From positions 310,001 to 374,000 of the forward strand of contig JAGEMR010000013.1 of assembly GCA_021030915.1 (NCBI GenBank): DNA of 64,000 nt. The letters run 5' to 3'. Origin of the DNA: Astrothelium macrocarpum (taxonomy: Eukaryota > Ascomycota > Dothideomycetes > Trypetheliales > Trypetheliaceae). The notes beneath the pieces are model-generated. The model did not search any database. It had not been told where the DNA came from and worked only from the letters and a program-made list of their open reading frames with translations. The translations under genes were made by a program, and so were the position numbers. Positions 23,140 through 34,945 of the stretch are shown here, in pieces. Numbering within the stretch: position 1 is the stretch's first letter; the number at the start of each line of letters is the position of its first letter.

Positions 23140-24991
23140 ATGAGCCCGTCGCCTTCGTCCTCCCCCAAGATCCAAGACAGCCTGCTTGACGGCTCGAGCC
23201 GCGCCTCCTCCTCCTCCTCCACAGACTACGGCAGCGTCCCCCGTCCCCGTGTTTCGTCCGAAGACGTGGAGACGTCGCGTGAGAGCGTCTGGCTCGACCG
23301 CTCGGTGGAGAACGATGTTCTCCCCGAGACGGCCGTGCTGGGGCGCAACTTGGGCTGGAGCAGTGCGTACATCCTGATCATCTCGCGGGTGATTGGGAGC
23401 GGCGTGTTTGCAACACCGGGATCCATTGTACGGTCGGTGGGGAGTATTGGGATCACATTGATATTGTGGGTAGTAGGGGCGTTGGTGTCATGGTTTGGCT
23501 TGGCTATCAGCTTGGAGTACGGGTGCATGCTGCCTCGATCTGGAGGTGAATATTCTTCTCTCCTCGATTTACATATGATGAAGTAAAGGCTAAAACATCG
23601 AATGTAAGGTGACAAGGTCTACCTCGAGTTTACGTATCGACATCCCCGGTTCCTGGCGTCTGTTTTGATTGCTGTACAATCGGTGCTCCTTGGATTCACG
23701 GCTTCGAATTGCATTGTTTTTGCGGAATATGTTTTATTTGCACTGGATCGAGAACCATCACCTTTTGAGCTCAAAACTCTAGCCGTCGGGCTACTCACGG
23801 GCATCATCATCATGCATAGTTGTTTTCTGAAGACAGGAATCTTCATTCAAAACGTCCTTGGTTGGGTCAAAATTGTGGTTGTAGTAATCATGGTGTTTAC
23901 CAGTCTATTTGCGGTCTTATTTCGACAGGATGCAGACACAACAAATCATCCGACGATCAAAATGAAGGGAGACTATCTGTGGGATGGCTCTGTATGGAAC
24001 TGGGGCATCATTTCTACCGCTTTATTCAAGGTGTTCTACTCCTACGCTGGTCTTCACAACGTTAACAACGTCTTGAATGAGGTCAAGAATCCGGTCAAGA
24101 CTCTCAAGTCTGCAGCGTCCGTCGCTCTACTTACCGCTTGCATTCTCTACCTCTTGATTAATGTTGCCTATTTCCTGGTGGTTCCACTCGATGAAATCAA
24201 GAACTCAGGGGAGCTGATTGCGGCATTATTCTTTGAAAGAGTGTTTGGCACCCATGCAGGAAGGATACTGCTTCCTATAGCAGTAGCTATCTCGGTAGCT
24301 GGCAATGTAATGGTCGTCACCTTTAGTCATGTGAGGTTGGCCAAAAATTCTGTTTAAACAATATTCTGATCTATTCTATAGGCTCGCGTAATCCAGGAAA
24401 TTGCAAGACAAGGATTCTTGCCTTTCTCACGAATCATTTCTTCTTCCAAGCCTTTCAACGCGCCGATGGGCGCACTCATCACCCACTATATCCCCTCGCT
24501 CCTTGTAATCTGTATACCAGCCAAAAACATCTATTCCTTTATCCTGGACGTGGAAGGTTATCCAGGGCAAATTTTTGCTCTTGCCGGCTCTTTTGGACTC
24601 ATTTGGCTTCGCTTCAAACGACCAGATTTACACAGGCCTTACAAGGCGTTTCTTCCGGCAATTTGGTTACGCATCCTGTTATCGGTTGCTTTGTTAATTG
24701 CGCCTTTTGTCCCACGAGAAGACGTGAATTGGAGAGAGCATCTTTCACAAGTCAGTTATGCAATAGTCGGAAGCTCAGTGTAAGTTTTTGCCTGATCCCT
24801 TCATACAAAATCTAATGATCTACAGTATCCTGTTTGGGGTGGCGTATTGGTATATCTGGACCGTGTTTCTACCTAAATGGAACGGCTATAGTCTTGAGGA
24901 GGTTACAGAGGTTTTGGATGATGGCACAACGATTACTCGTCTTGTCCAGGTGCCAAAGGGATCGAAGCCGATTCCCACGGAGGATGAATGA
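23140..24991 (+). CDS. Amino-acid permease, Mup1/LAT type
   Basis: Four exons in phase (23140-23545, 23609-24330, 24382-24779, 24826-24991) give 563 aa. The N-terminal 80 residues are Ser-rich and cytosolic, as in transporters controlled by ubiquitin-driven endocytosis. The first membrane helix carries the APC-superfamily unwound motif ISRVIGSGVFATPGS, and about twelve helices follow. The order and sequence of the blocks (LGRNLGWSSAY, LEYGCMLPRSGGE, FYSYAGLHNVNNVLNEVKNP) match fungal high-affinity methionine permeases Mup1/Mup3. Related LAT-type carriers of other neutral amino acids cannot be excluded. The start at 23140 was chosen because residues encoded further upstream do not look like protein. 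Exon 1 contains one of the C-to-G skew peaks described in the findings. Confidence 0.86.
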
Positions 24992-25624
24992 TTTTCAATA
25001 AATCGGAACGTGAAATTTTCGGACTTATAGGAGCATACTGAGCGAACATAGCAATTTGGAGTGCGTCAAAAGGTTTCATTTTGTCTGGGGCCTTTCGTTG
25101 CTGGTTCGTCAATAATGGCAATTCAAAGACTACGGGATTAGAGCCACAATTCATAAAGAGCGGGGAAATCGTGGAGATTCAACAGGCTAAAAATATCTTG
25201 AACGAGTAATAAAGAGGTCAACTTCGGAATACTGATCTGACAAGCCTTATCTTCTGGGATTGGAAATTGGAAGTCCCCAAAAACGGCATGCATTCGGTGT
25301 TGTCGTAAAAACGTTGATTACCTATTCTCTTGCTTGATAATTGATCGAAGCCTCGGACGATTGAACGGGCGTGAGTGGACGTGTAAAGTCACCGAGATAC
25401 AGCTCCCCGGACATAGCATGCTTTTTGTATGGCATTGCGTGCTAGAGGCATAATCATCTGACAAATTAACCCCCACCTTAAGCAAACTACTACCGAGGGA
25501 ATAGATATATAAAGTCGTAATCAATATACGGCTCGTGTCAATATATAGAGGGCCGCTTTTAAGAGTAATTGGAAGCTTCACTCCCTAGAAAAATACCTTG
25601 GTCCACTTTTGTATTCATTACATC
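24992..25624. other. Intergenic, no gene recognised
   Basis: Holds the 3' end of the permease gene and the promoter of the next gene on the same strand. No other feature seen. Confidence 0.55.
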
Positions 25625-26691
25625 ATGGCTACCGCTGCAGTTCAACAGCCTACTGGCGACACTTTCGGTCGTGTAGCTGAGCCTCTTATTCAGGAAAACA
25701 AATTAAAGAAACATGATGTCGCTACGCAGCTATTTTACTATAAGGATCCCGGCGATGGCACTCCCCCTACACCTTCATACGTTGGGTATGTCTTGGTTAC
25801 AATTCCGGGTATAATTCGAAGCTTTTTATCTGATATCGTAATTAGAAAGCCAGAAACTTTCGATCGTCCGCATGTTGGTCAAGATGTCGTCGTTCACGAC
25901 ATTGCTGGCGAAGAAGACCGCTACTCTCTCGACAGCCATGGCTTCCAGATCTACAAACACGCAAGCAAGGAGAAGGACTTCCGGGACGATGACAAGATAA
26001 AAGCAGAATACTATCCAGAAATAGAACAACTCTTAAAGGATGCGTGAGTGACGACACAAATCCGAACAAAGAGATACCGACTGACCTTCTTGTATAGCAC
26101 TGGCGCCATCCGTGTTTTCATCTTCGACCACACCATCCGCCGAGCACAAACCGACGTCCGCGCCAACCCAGCCATCAGTCTCCGCGGTCCCGTCCGACGC
26201 GTACACATCGACCAGTCCTACACGGCCTCCGAGCAACGCGTCTCGCACCACCTCCCCGAGGAAGCGCCCGAGCTCCTCAAGAAACGCTTCCAAATCATCA
26301 ACGTAAGCAACCCCATTCCCCCTTCCCCCAACAGCCCCAGTCTCAAACTAAGCTTCTTTGACAGGTCTGGCGCCCAATCCGCACGATCCTCAAGGACCCG
26401 CTCGCGGTCGCCGACGCACACTCCGTCCCGGACAGCGACCTCGTGGGCGCGGCGCTGATCTACCCGGACCGGCGGGGCGAGACGTACGCGGTGAAGCCCA
26501 ACGCGCAGCACCGGTGGTACTTCAAGTACGCGCAGCGGCCGGACGAGGTGACGCTGATCAAGTGCTACGACTCGCTGAAGGATGGGCGGGCGCGGCGGAT
26601 TCCGCACAGCGCGTTTACCGATGATGCGGAGGAGGGAGGGGAGCCGAGGGAGAGTATTGAGGTGAGGACGTTGGTGTTTTATGATTATTGA
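25625..26691 (+). CDS. AsaB/CmcJ-family oxygenase-like protein
   Basis: Three exons in phase (25625-26043, 26098-26302, 26365-26691) give 316 aa, the usual length of this fungal family. Conserved blocks are FIFDHTIRR, GPVRRVHIDQSYTASE, RFQIINVWRPI, DPLAVADAHSV and HRWYFKYAQRPDEVTLIKCYDS. They are the hallmark of the group annotated as CmcJ-like methyltransferase, GA4-desaturase family or AsaB. Structural relatives are Fe(II)/2-oxoglutarate-type enzymes, and members such as AsaB work in secondary metabolism (aspergillic acid). The His residues in VHIDQS and HRWY are the likely metal ligands. The substrate is unknown and no synthase is nearby. Exons 2 and 3 are much richer in GC than exon 1. 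Confidence 0.85.
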
Positions 26692-27180
26692 GGTGAGTTT
26701 GGTGAGGCGGAGTGGGGTGGGGTGGATAGAGGTAGATGAGATAAATTGATAAATGAAATTGTATACGATACTGTCATGATATTAAATGACCTATTTCCTT
26801 GGGTGGGTTTCTTTGGACTTGTAGATGCTGTCTGTCATGTCTTGGAGAATTGGTACAATTTACCTGTGAAACGAGATTAAGGTGATGACGATCACTCGAG
26901 CAGCAACAAGATCCTGGAAGAGAATTTGTCGCTGATGGATTGTCGTCATTTAGAAAGCACGAGCCACGATGTATGGAGTGCGCCTTCGAGGCCGCCGAAA
27001 TCAGAGGCCCTAGCATGGCATTTTGATCAATGATGGGCCCAGATGACTTGGTCTTGAATGTTGATTCTTTACATGCTGAGACTGAAAGAAAAACAGAAGT
27101 GAAACGTCTCAGCTCTAACGGAAAAAAGCCTCCGGTTTCCTTCCACGTTTGCCTGTGGTCAATGTTAAGAGATGCATGGT
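26692..27180. other. Intergenic between convergent genes
   Basis: Shared 3' region of the AsaB-like gene and the minus-strand NIPSNAP gene. Open frames antisense to the latter are not supported. Confidence 0.6.
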
Positions 27181-28371
27181 TCAGCCCACAGGTGACCACG
27201 GCATTGGTACAAGAATTCTGCTCTTCATGGTTTGAATCAGCGGCACCGTCTTGTGGACCGTATCTCCCCATCCTTCGACGCTCCAGCTTTGCTCTCTCCT
27301 TGCCCTTCTTTCCTCCAAATTGGCAAATTGCCAAAGATGATGAACAGTATTGAGGTCCCCAATCTGAACAAACCAAGCGCCAACTCCTTCCATCACTTCC
27401 CGCCGAGCTCTGAGCCCTGTCCGCCAATGATTCTCCCATTCAAGCAGTCTGCCTGGGTGTAGGGTATAGGAGCGTAGCTCAAAGACACCGCCAAGCTGAC
27501 GCGGAGGTGTAGTGGGCCAGAAGGAGAACTCTTGCATGAGCGATGATCGTTTTGCATTGATCATTGGCTTTAACTTCGATTCGAAATCTGCGGATCCTGA
27601 GAGGGAACGAATGGAATGTAGTGAGTCGTGGTAGCCATGATACCTCTGGTATTCCCAGATGTGCACTGTTTCATGTCATATATCATCAGTCGCTAGGGCA
27701 TACGGCGAAGACATGATGAACTATGATGGTGTGTACTTACCGAATGTGTCGCAATCTCCAACCTCGGTCCGCCAGCTACCAACAAGATGTACCTTGTTCT
27801 CGGGCATCTGCGCAATCTTCGGATACCAACCGCCAACAAGCTCAACATACTCGTCTACCTTGTCAGGCTTAACCTCGTGAAAGACGATAGAATGAACGTA
27901 TTTGCCCCGTGCAAGGACCTGTGAAAAAGAGCGTTCCATGTCGCGATCCAGTTCCTTGCCTTCTTGGGTGCCATAGATTAGCGATGATAATGGACCTTTT
28001 CTCTCTTTGCCTTCTTGCTTGTCGCGAGCACGTGCTGCTTCTCCTATATCGGGCAGGGTTCATCAGCTTAAATTGATTCACAAAGCTCGGTGATTGTAAA
28101 AATCATGGACGAAAGGAGCTGGTGTATGTGAAAGCAGAGCACACTGACTCTCCTGTTGTTCCTTTTGCTTCTGCGCTGCAACCAACTTCTCTCGAAAAAC
28201 ACGCTGTTTGTCATCAAAGATCGGGCCTCCATCTGGTAAGACGTCAGCCAATGCGGGGACCGTGGACGGGCTCTGTTGACTCGATGAGGTTGCGAAGGTC
28301 TTAACGACGAGGCCCATGGAAAAGGGGCTCGATCGAAGAACAGAGGCACCTCGCCTGACGAGACTGGCCAT
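27181..28371 (-). CDS. NIPSNAP-family mitochondrial protein
   Basis: Three exons (28371-28149, 28043-27741, 27665-27181) join in phase to 336 aa. The first intron uses a less usual donor (GTCAGT) but is the only choice that keeps frame. The N-terminus is rich in Arg and Ser with no acidic residue (MASLVRRGASVLRSSPFSMG), which fits mitochondrial targeting. Two ferredoxin-like NIPSNAP modules follow. The first contains KYVHSIVFHEVKPDKVDEY and VGSWRTEVGDCDTFVHIWEY, the latter rebuilt across intron 2. The second contains FELRSYTLHPGRLLEWE and GDLNTVHHLWQFANLEER. NIPSNAP proteins are linked to mitochondrial quality control in animals; the fungal role is not established. The close match of both modules makes the identity firm. 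Confidence 0.9.
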
Positions 28372-29179
28372 GATGATAGCAAAGAGCAGCGAAGATCTAC
28401 GTCAGGCGAAGGCGGGCATTCAGCAAATGGAAGGGTGGGCGGATAAGTGTCTGTAGAGCACGAGCGCTACAAAGCCACCAAGCTTGGAGAGACGTACCAA
28501 TTCGTCGGCCACCAAGTGGGGACAAAAGGAAAGGGGATTAGCGTTTTGCGGGGTAAAGAAGCCTAAACTTAATCGAGGCAAGGGCTCTTCAAGCTAACGT
28601 CTCATCCAGTTCACGTCTAAGCTACCACAAAATCAGTACAATCTCATGTTTCTTGGCTCATGACACTCATTTTTGCACTATTTCAGGGCTGGAGCCAGTC
28701 ATCAACCACTATATGTGCTCCGATTGGGGTGGGGGTTTTTTTTTAATGTATGCCGTTCATTACTGTACATTACACACTCGTTGGAACTATCTTTCCTCCA
28801 AAACCTACTTCGTATAGACTGAAGCCAGCTTGAGCTCAGGCTGGACGAGCTCTTCCATTACCTCAGCAAGAGTTGTTTCGAATCACTGCTGCCGCTAGAT
28901 ATCAATTGATAGTACAGTCTTTTTCCCAAAAAGCACACAGGAGATAGTTAAAGCGTTACCGATGTCCAGGTCTTAGCATTTTCTCTAGCACGGAGAAGAG
29001 ATATTGACAACATGGCAGTATCAAGAGATCATCTTATTTCCACACTGTAATCTTCTGATGTTTTTCTAGGGCTTGGCTTTGTACCGCTTCATGTCACCAG
29101 TAGAAGCTACATCATCTGCATCTTCGCATTTGCGTTTTAGACTGCATGCTTAGTTCCAGGCCTTCCCAGGCTCGCATAT
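28372..29179. other. Intergenic, no gene recognised
   Basis: Promoter of the NIPSNAP gene on one side and 3' region of the NLR gene on the other. A T9 run occurs near 28740. No other feature seen. Confidence 0.55.
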
Positions 29180-32100
29180 CTAAACGCTAGACGAGCGTTG
29201 CGAAGGCGCTACGTTCAATACTGCACAGTCTGCTCGTGCTGCACTATCATTTTTACCGAAACGCAGCTCCAGAAAAAAGTGGAGTCGCCGCTGCGTGCGT
29301 AGGCTCCACACATCTTCATCAGGCTGAATGTTCATGTCGGCGCCTGCAGCCAACAAGATTGAAATAACGTTCTTGCGTCCTGGCCCAATTCGCCCTCTAA
29401 AACTCAGGTGCCCTTCAACTGCTGCTGTGAAAGCAGTGGTATTACGCTGGTCCGTAGCATTGACGTCAGCACCAGCGGCCAATAGCAGTTCGACAATTTT
29501 TTCCCGGCCTTCTCGTGATGCCCAATGAAGAGCGGTTTCAAACCTCAACCCTCCAAGTTTAGCATTAACACTGGCGCCGTTGGCTAATAGCAGTTCGACA
29601 GTTTTTTCCCAGCCTGCCCGTGATGCCCAATGAAGAGCGGTACCATACTTCAATCCTCTTCCAGCATCGATGCTGGCGCCGTTAGCTAACAGCATCTTCA
29701 CGATATTTTCATGCCCTCTGCCAGATGCTTCGCACAGAGCAGTACCATGGGGGCCTTCAGTATTTGGGTTTGCACCATAGGCTAATAAGAGCGATACGAT
29801 ACTTTCGTAGCCTTCCCGTGATGATACTTGAAGAGCAGTGCCACAAGAATGACCCTCAGCATCTGGGTTAGCCCCACTAGCCAGTAAAAGTTGTACCATG
29901 TTTTTGTCGCCCCTGTAAGCTACTGTTTGAAGAGCAGTGGGTCCTATTCCCAACCTGAGATCGATATCGGCGCCTTTCGATAGCAAAAGCCGAACCACTT
30001 CATCATGATTGTTCCAAGCTGCTTTTTTGAGAGCAGTGAATCCATATTGAGTATGAGCATTCACATCAGCGCCTTTTGCCAATAGTACCTGCGCAATTTT
30101 GTCATAACCGCATGCTGCTGCCTCTTGAAGGGCAGTACCATAACATACGGTCTTAACGTTCACATCAGCGCCTTTCGCCAACAGGAGCTGCACAATTTCT
30201 TTATGGCCATTTGCGACTGCTTTTTGAAGGGCAGTGCCATGATGTTGAGTTTCCACGTTCGCATCAGCGCCTTTCGCCAACAAAATCTGCACAATCTTTT
30301 TAAAGCCGTGTGATGCTGCTATATGAAGGGCAGTGCCATAACATCGAGTCTTAACATTCACATCAGCGCCTTTCGTCAACAGAATGTGCATAGCCTCTTC
30401 ATTGCCACGTGCTACTGCTTCTTGGAAAGCAGTGCCATGACATAGAGGCTCAGCGTTCACATCAGCGCCTTTCATCAATAGCATTTTGAAAATGTCATAA
30501 TACCTTTTCGTCAATGCTGCCAGCAAAGCAGTGCCGTGTTCATTGCTTTGGATGTTCATATCGGCCTTCCGATCGAGTAATGCTTGGACTATTTTACTAT
30601 GCTCTCCATAAGATGCTCCTATTAGAGCTGATCCAAACCTCCCGCTTTTTTCGTCAATGCTGGTTTCTGGGTAGCTATCCAGCAGTGTTTGTACAGCGCG
30701 AGTCAGACCCATCCTTGATGCATAGTATAGTGGCTTCAGCACGGGCGCAAGTCCAATTCCAATTCCAGTTCCAACAAAGTATGAAACATAGGGACGTTGT
30801 TCTGCTTCTTGTAAAATATAATGTTCGTGAAGAACCATACTTCCGGGCTGGCGCAAGTAGTCAATGACATATTGATGCAAAGTGTCATCCTCCTCCCCAG
30901 CCAGCGCATGAGCTGTCCAATAAGAGTTGCAGTATTGACTAAACGGTGTTTCATTGACGCATGCTGACGAAGTACCAATTAAGACAAGGCTTCTCAGGTA
31001 CGCTAGGCAGACTTTTGCAATTGACACCCTGGCAGCGGTTTCCTCGAAAAAAAGCGATAAATCCCTTTCAGTCCGACTTGAGGTGAGGTATTCCTTGACA
31101 GAGAAATGTGCCAGTCGAAGTTCTACCCGATCTTCGTCGTAACCCTTGAGGGTCACAAGTATTGCTAAGCTTGAACAGTAGTAGAGGATTTCCTTTGCCT
31201 CAGGCAACCTATCGATTTCATCAAATCCGGGGTATGCTGCTGGGTCTACGGCTACTGCATCTACGGCCTCTTCAAGAAGTAACGGCCGTTCGGAGAATAC
31301 CAAGAATTGCAGGATCCGAATCATCTTCTTTTTATTCTCAGGTGCAATACTATTCAAAATGCGTGCGTAGGTCTCATCCAGAGTCCTCGGTAGAGATACC
31401 AACGCGCTTCGGAGACTCGGATAATCGATGCATCTTTTCAACGTATCGAGTTGACAAGCAACCCAACGAAACCTGCGTCTAGTAATCAGAGATTTTTTAT
31501 TGCAAATGACACTTCCCAAAAGTCCTTACATGCCACAAGCCCCTTTTTTCAGCTGTTTCTCAATTTCATCTTGAACTTCAGGTTGCTTCTGCCATCGTTT
31601 GAGTCCACTATCGGTTCTGACCTTTGTACGAATGTACAAGGCAATGTCATCGAAAACAAGTCCGCTCTGGATGGAAATTAGATCCTGTTTGCGGTCCCAA
31701 GCACCGATTGTCGCCTGAATATATTGTTCTGGACGGCTTGTGACCAGGAGATGAACATTTTCCAAACCTAATTTGAGTATATTTTGAACCCATTTCACCA
31801 TCTCCTCAGCTTGGCGTACGTGGGTGGCACCGCATTCATCAAGGGCATCTATGACAATGCACACTGGTCCACAATGTCCCAAGCAATCCAGCACTACCTC
31901 ATGAAGCATTCCAGTGCTCGGTTGCTGTGTACCGGCTGCACAAGAGGAGAACACAGTGTCTAAATTTTCTGAAACCCCTCCTACGCTACTACAGAGCTGG
32001 ATAAGGAACGAACGTAGCATACTATCCAGTGATTGCTTATTGTTATCCGCAAAATCAAAGAAAAAGTAAAGCACTAATTGCTTTTCAGAACTTGTTTCCC

Positions 32101-33463
32101 TCAGGTTCTCAATGATTGTGGAGCTGAGAATTGTCTTTCCGCAACCAGGGATACCATGAAGCCAGAGAAATGAATTTGGCCGGGCCTTCCATTCAGCATA
32201 TACCTTGCTCCCAATGAACCAGAGCCCAGTATCTTTATGACGTTGCTGTCGTGCCTTGTTGTAGTTGATCGATGGATCCGGAGCTGATAGCCAAGTCATG
32301 ATGTTCCTTAAGCGACCATCCAGCTTCAACTTGTGTATGCTGCCTTGAGTCTCTTCAACAGCATGGCTAATGGTTTTCACCTGCTGGGAAACTAATTACT
32401 CATTATCTTAGAGGTGTGAGGGCAGTGAAGATAGACTTACCCTCTTTTAAAGCGTCAACAGCTCTTTGTATTCTTGTTAAATCGTTCGATGGAAAGACAC
32501 TCAAAAGCTCCTTCGCATATGCAGCGGCTGTTGCAGCAGCATATCTTTGCCAGCGATCATTCTTATGAGAATCGGCATAATCGCATATTCCGCGGATGAC
32601 GAGACAAGGGAAGCTATTCATTAGCCCAGCGGCTTCCATTTCAAAGCAAAGACATTCTTCGCCCAACCATTGGACTATGGAGTCTCGTACATTACCATCC
32701 TTAAGGAGCGTGTTCCCAGATGCTATGACACCATAATGAACGTCTGGTTCCGTTGAGTCTCGTTGGCTCGAGATATCTCATGACAGGGGTCGCATTTTGA
32801 GCAGTCAGGGCCTTCAGCGTGTTCGTAATCCGCCTCAAACAAACGATCATTCTGACTACCCTGGTATACGTAACCTGGTCGACCATGCTTGGGGTTTGCC
32901 ATTAATGGAAAGTTCCTTTGTAGCTTTTCGAGGTATACAAGCATCTTCGACGGCTGTCGTTCATGTAGGGCTTGAATCTTCGCCAATGCCTTGAGCAACG
33001 CCTCTGGGGGCGCATTGAGGTTGCCAGTGCGCCGGTAACCATTCCTTCCTTTCGCTTTCCCAATATCATATTGAATGACTCCGCCACTCCTCCCACTAGG
33101 TAGACTGACGACCACATCACCGAGCCGAATATCGCGATCTTGTTGCGGTCTGGCAACCCCAGCTCCAATACCAACCATGAGAACGATTCGAACATTCGAA
33201 AAGGAGGAGAGCATGGATGACGCGGTGGTCGCAGCAGACGTCATGCCGTAGACTCCGGCTGAAAGGGAGGCGATGACCACGTAGTGCTCTCCAACCTGCC
33301 CCCACGTATAATTATTTGGGTCGGTAGAAGGCTGATCAAAATCGCAAGGCTGGGCATGCTCTTCGTCCAGCATTGCAGTAGCTGCTGCTAGCTCGATGGA
33401 AAGAGCTGCCACCCAACCGACTGTGTATTGGTCTCGGCTTTTCGGAGACAAGGCAGCAGCCAT
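29180..33463 (-). CDS. NLR-like protein: PNP, NACHT, ankyrin repeats (frame break)
   Basis: Reading leftward, the gene has three parts. 33463-32441 encodes a purine nucleoside phosphorylase-like sensor domain (GWVAALSIELAAATAMLDEEH, VVGIGAGV-type core VLMVGIGAGVA, VHYGVIASGN, EMEAAGL). About 32380-31530 encodes a NACHT NTPase with P-loop GIPGCGKT and Walker B CIVIDALDEC. 31472-29180 encodes the winged-helix region and about 13-14 ankyrin repeats of the GTALQ-A-A-G form. The intron at 31529-31473 is clean. Two problems exist. At about 32773 similarity jumps frame inside the PNP domain (CHEISRA then QRDSTEPDVHYG) without a usable intron, so the gene is probably frameshifted. The splice at 32440 to about 32353-32381 keeps frame only with a weak acceptor (GAAG). 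Such proteins act in fungal non-self recognition and regulated cell death. This copy may be a recent pseudogene or may hold an assembly error. Confidence 0.75.
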
Positions 33464-34945
33464 TTCGATGAAGTTTGGTCAATGGTCACTATCGATCAGT
33501 AGTTATTGGAATATGAAGCGCGCACACCACATCATGTATGTTCTCCATGAAAATAGGACGAGGACACAGGATAGTAAGGATTGAAATGGCCATTTGACGA
33601 AACATGTTGAGCGGAGAAGCCCCTTCAGCCTTGCAACTGCAATTTGACCAAGGCGCATGATCCCGCCTTGGGCGTGCCGTCGAATCAGCCTTGTGCAGAC
33701 CTACGCGTCGGCCTTGTTCATATCCGCGTATCAGCCTTGTGAATCCGCAAGATCAAATACAAACATCTCAGCAATGACAGGATATGGATGTGCCTAAGGG
33801 CACGAGGCAGCAAAGTTGGAAACTTCCAATACGGAGAAGAGTGCCAACGAAGCCTAATTCAAACATAGCATAGCGACCAGTGGAACAGTACACAGACAAC
33901 GAAGAAAGTGGAATACCGCAATCCGACAAGGCTCATGAAAAGGGGTTTTGATACTCCTAATCAACTAACCAATCATATTTCGATTGGTTGAAAGTTGTGA
34001 TGAGCTGGACGCATTCCCGCCCGAAAAATGTCTTGATTCGAAGACCGAGTGTCAAATATACTGTTGTAGCGAAGTATAGTCGCGTTGTTCAGTTCGAGTC
34101 TCCAAATCATACTGTTTTGCTTCTTGTGTCATAGGGCGGGTGGATGAAAAAATGAGGTCTAGGTTGATGCGGGAATACATTATTTTGCATTGTGCTGCAT
34201 AAATTGCACAATTCCCTAAGGTTATCGGTTATCAGCCTTGGCCGCTGTAACGCGCAGCTGCCAACGCGTAGGACTAACCTGCCGTTGCATATCCCGCGCT
34301 GTTTCCTGAAGTTGTGTTTGATGATTGTAGGAAGTCAGAGGAAAGACCAAGAGTAGTATTCACCAATTCAAGGCACGGGATAGAGTCCAGTACATGGCTC
34401 CAGTAAGCAATTTCCTCCCCTTATGTGTCCTTTCGTGTAGCTGCCTTTAGGATCCACCATGACAGCTTTTTCACGCATTGCAAGACCGGGGAAAATTCAC
34501 AACTTTGATCGTTCCAGCACGTGTATCCCATTGTTTCTGTTGAGATAGCTCAAGTGCTTTGGGAATATATTTAAGACTTTGTTTCTTCACTCGTCTTGTG
34601 TTCGTTGGCTGGTGGATTTTTGCAGGAGGTAGCAGGTCCCACTTTCGGATTTCAAGGTCTTTTGATCACTGGGTGCGATGAGAATTGATGAACTAGTATG
34701 GCTACTCATACTGCATACGCACGTGGCATGAACTGTGACTCGAGTATTGAAGGACAGGCAGCAAAAGCTTGCCTTCAGGAAGACTCTCCAGATTCACTTC
34801 ACGTCAGTTGCATACTCTACAAGCAGAGTGGTCCACAGCTTATTGCTTGTTACATCATTCACGCACCTTGCTTCACAGACCTTTCTTTCAATGTCCTGAA
34901 AATTTGCATCCTCCATTCTTCCTACTGCGTACTCATAAACAAGCC
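33464..34945. other. Divergent intergenic region with CAGCCTTG copies
   Basis: No gene recognised. The segment 33624-33740 contains GCCTTG five times, three of them as TCAGCCTTG, and another TCAGCCTTGG lies near 34231. It separates the minus-strand NLR from a plus-strand gene and so holds both promoters. Confidence 0.55.

Noticed and set aside
12470..26691. Secondary-metabolite gene cluster (two P450s, hydrolase, permease, AsaB-like)
   Set aside because: No polyketide synthase, NRPS, terpene synthase or dedicated regulator is present, and the genes are widely spaced; co-location alone is not enough.
26774..27439. 221-codon minus-strand frame overlapping the NIPSNAP gene
   Set aside because: It lies in another frame of the last NIPSNAP exon and its product has no coherent domain.
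32731..32773. A 43-bp intron (GTCATG..CCAG) that would bridge the NLR frame break
   Set aside because: It keeps frame, but it removes bases encoding QRDSTEPD, which fit the family just before VHYG, and its donor is poor. A frameshift is more likely.
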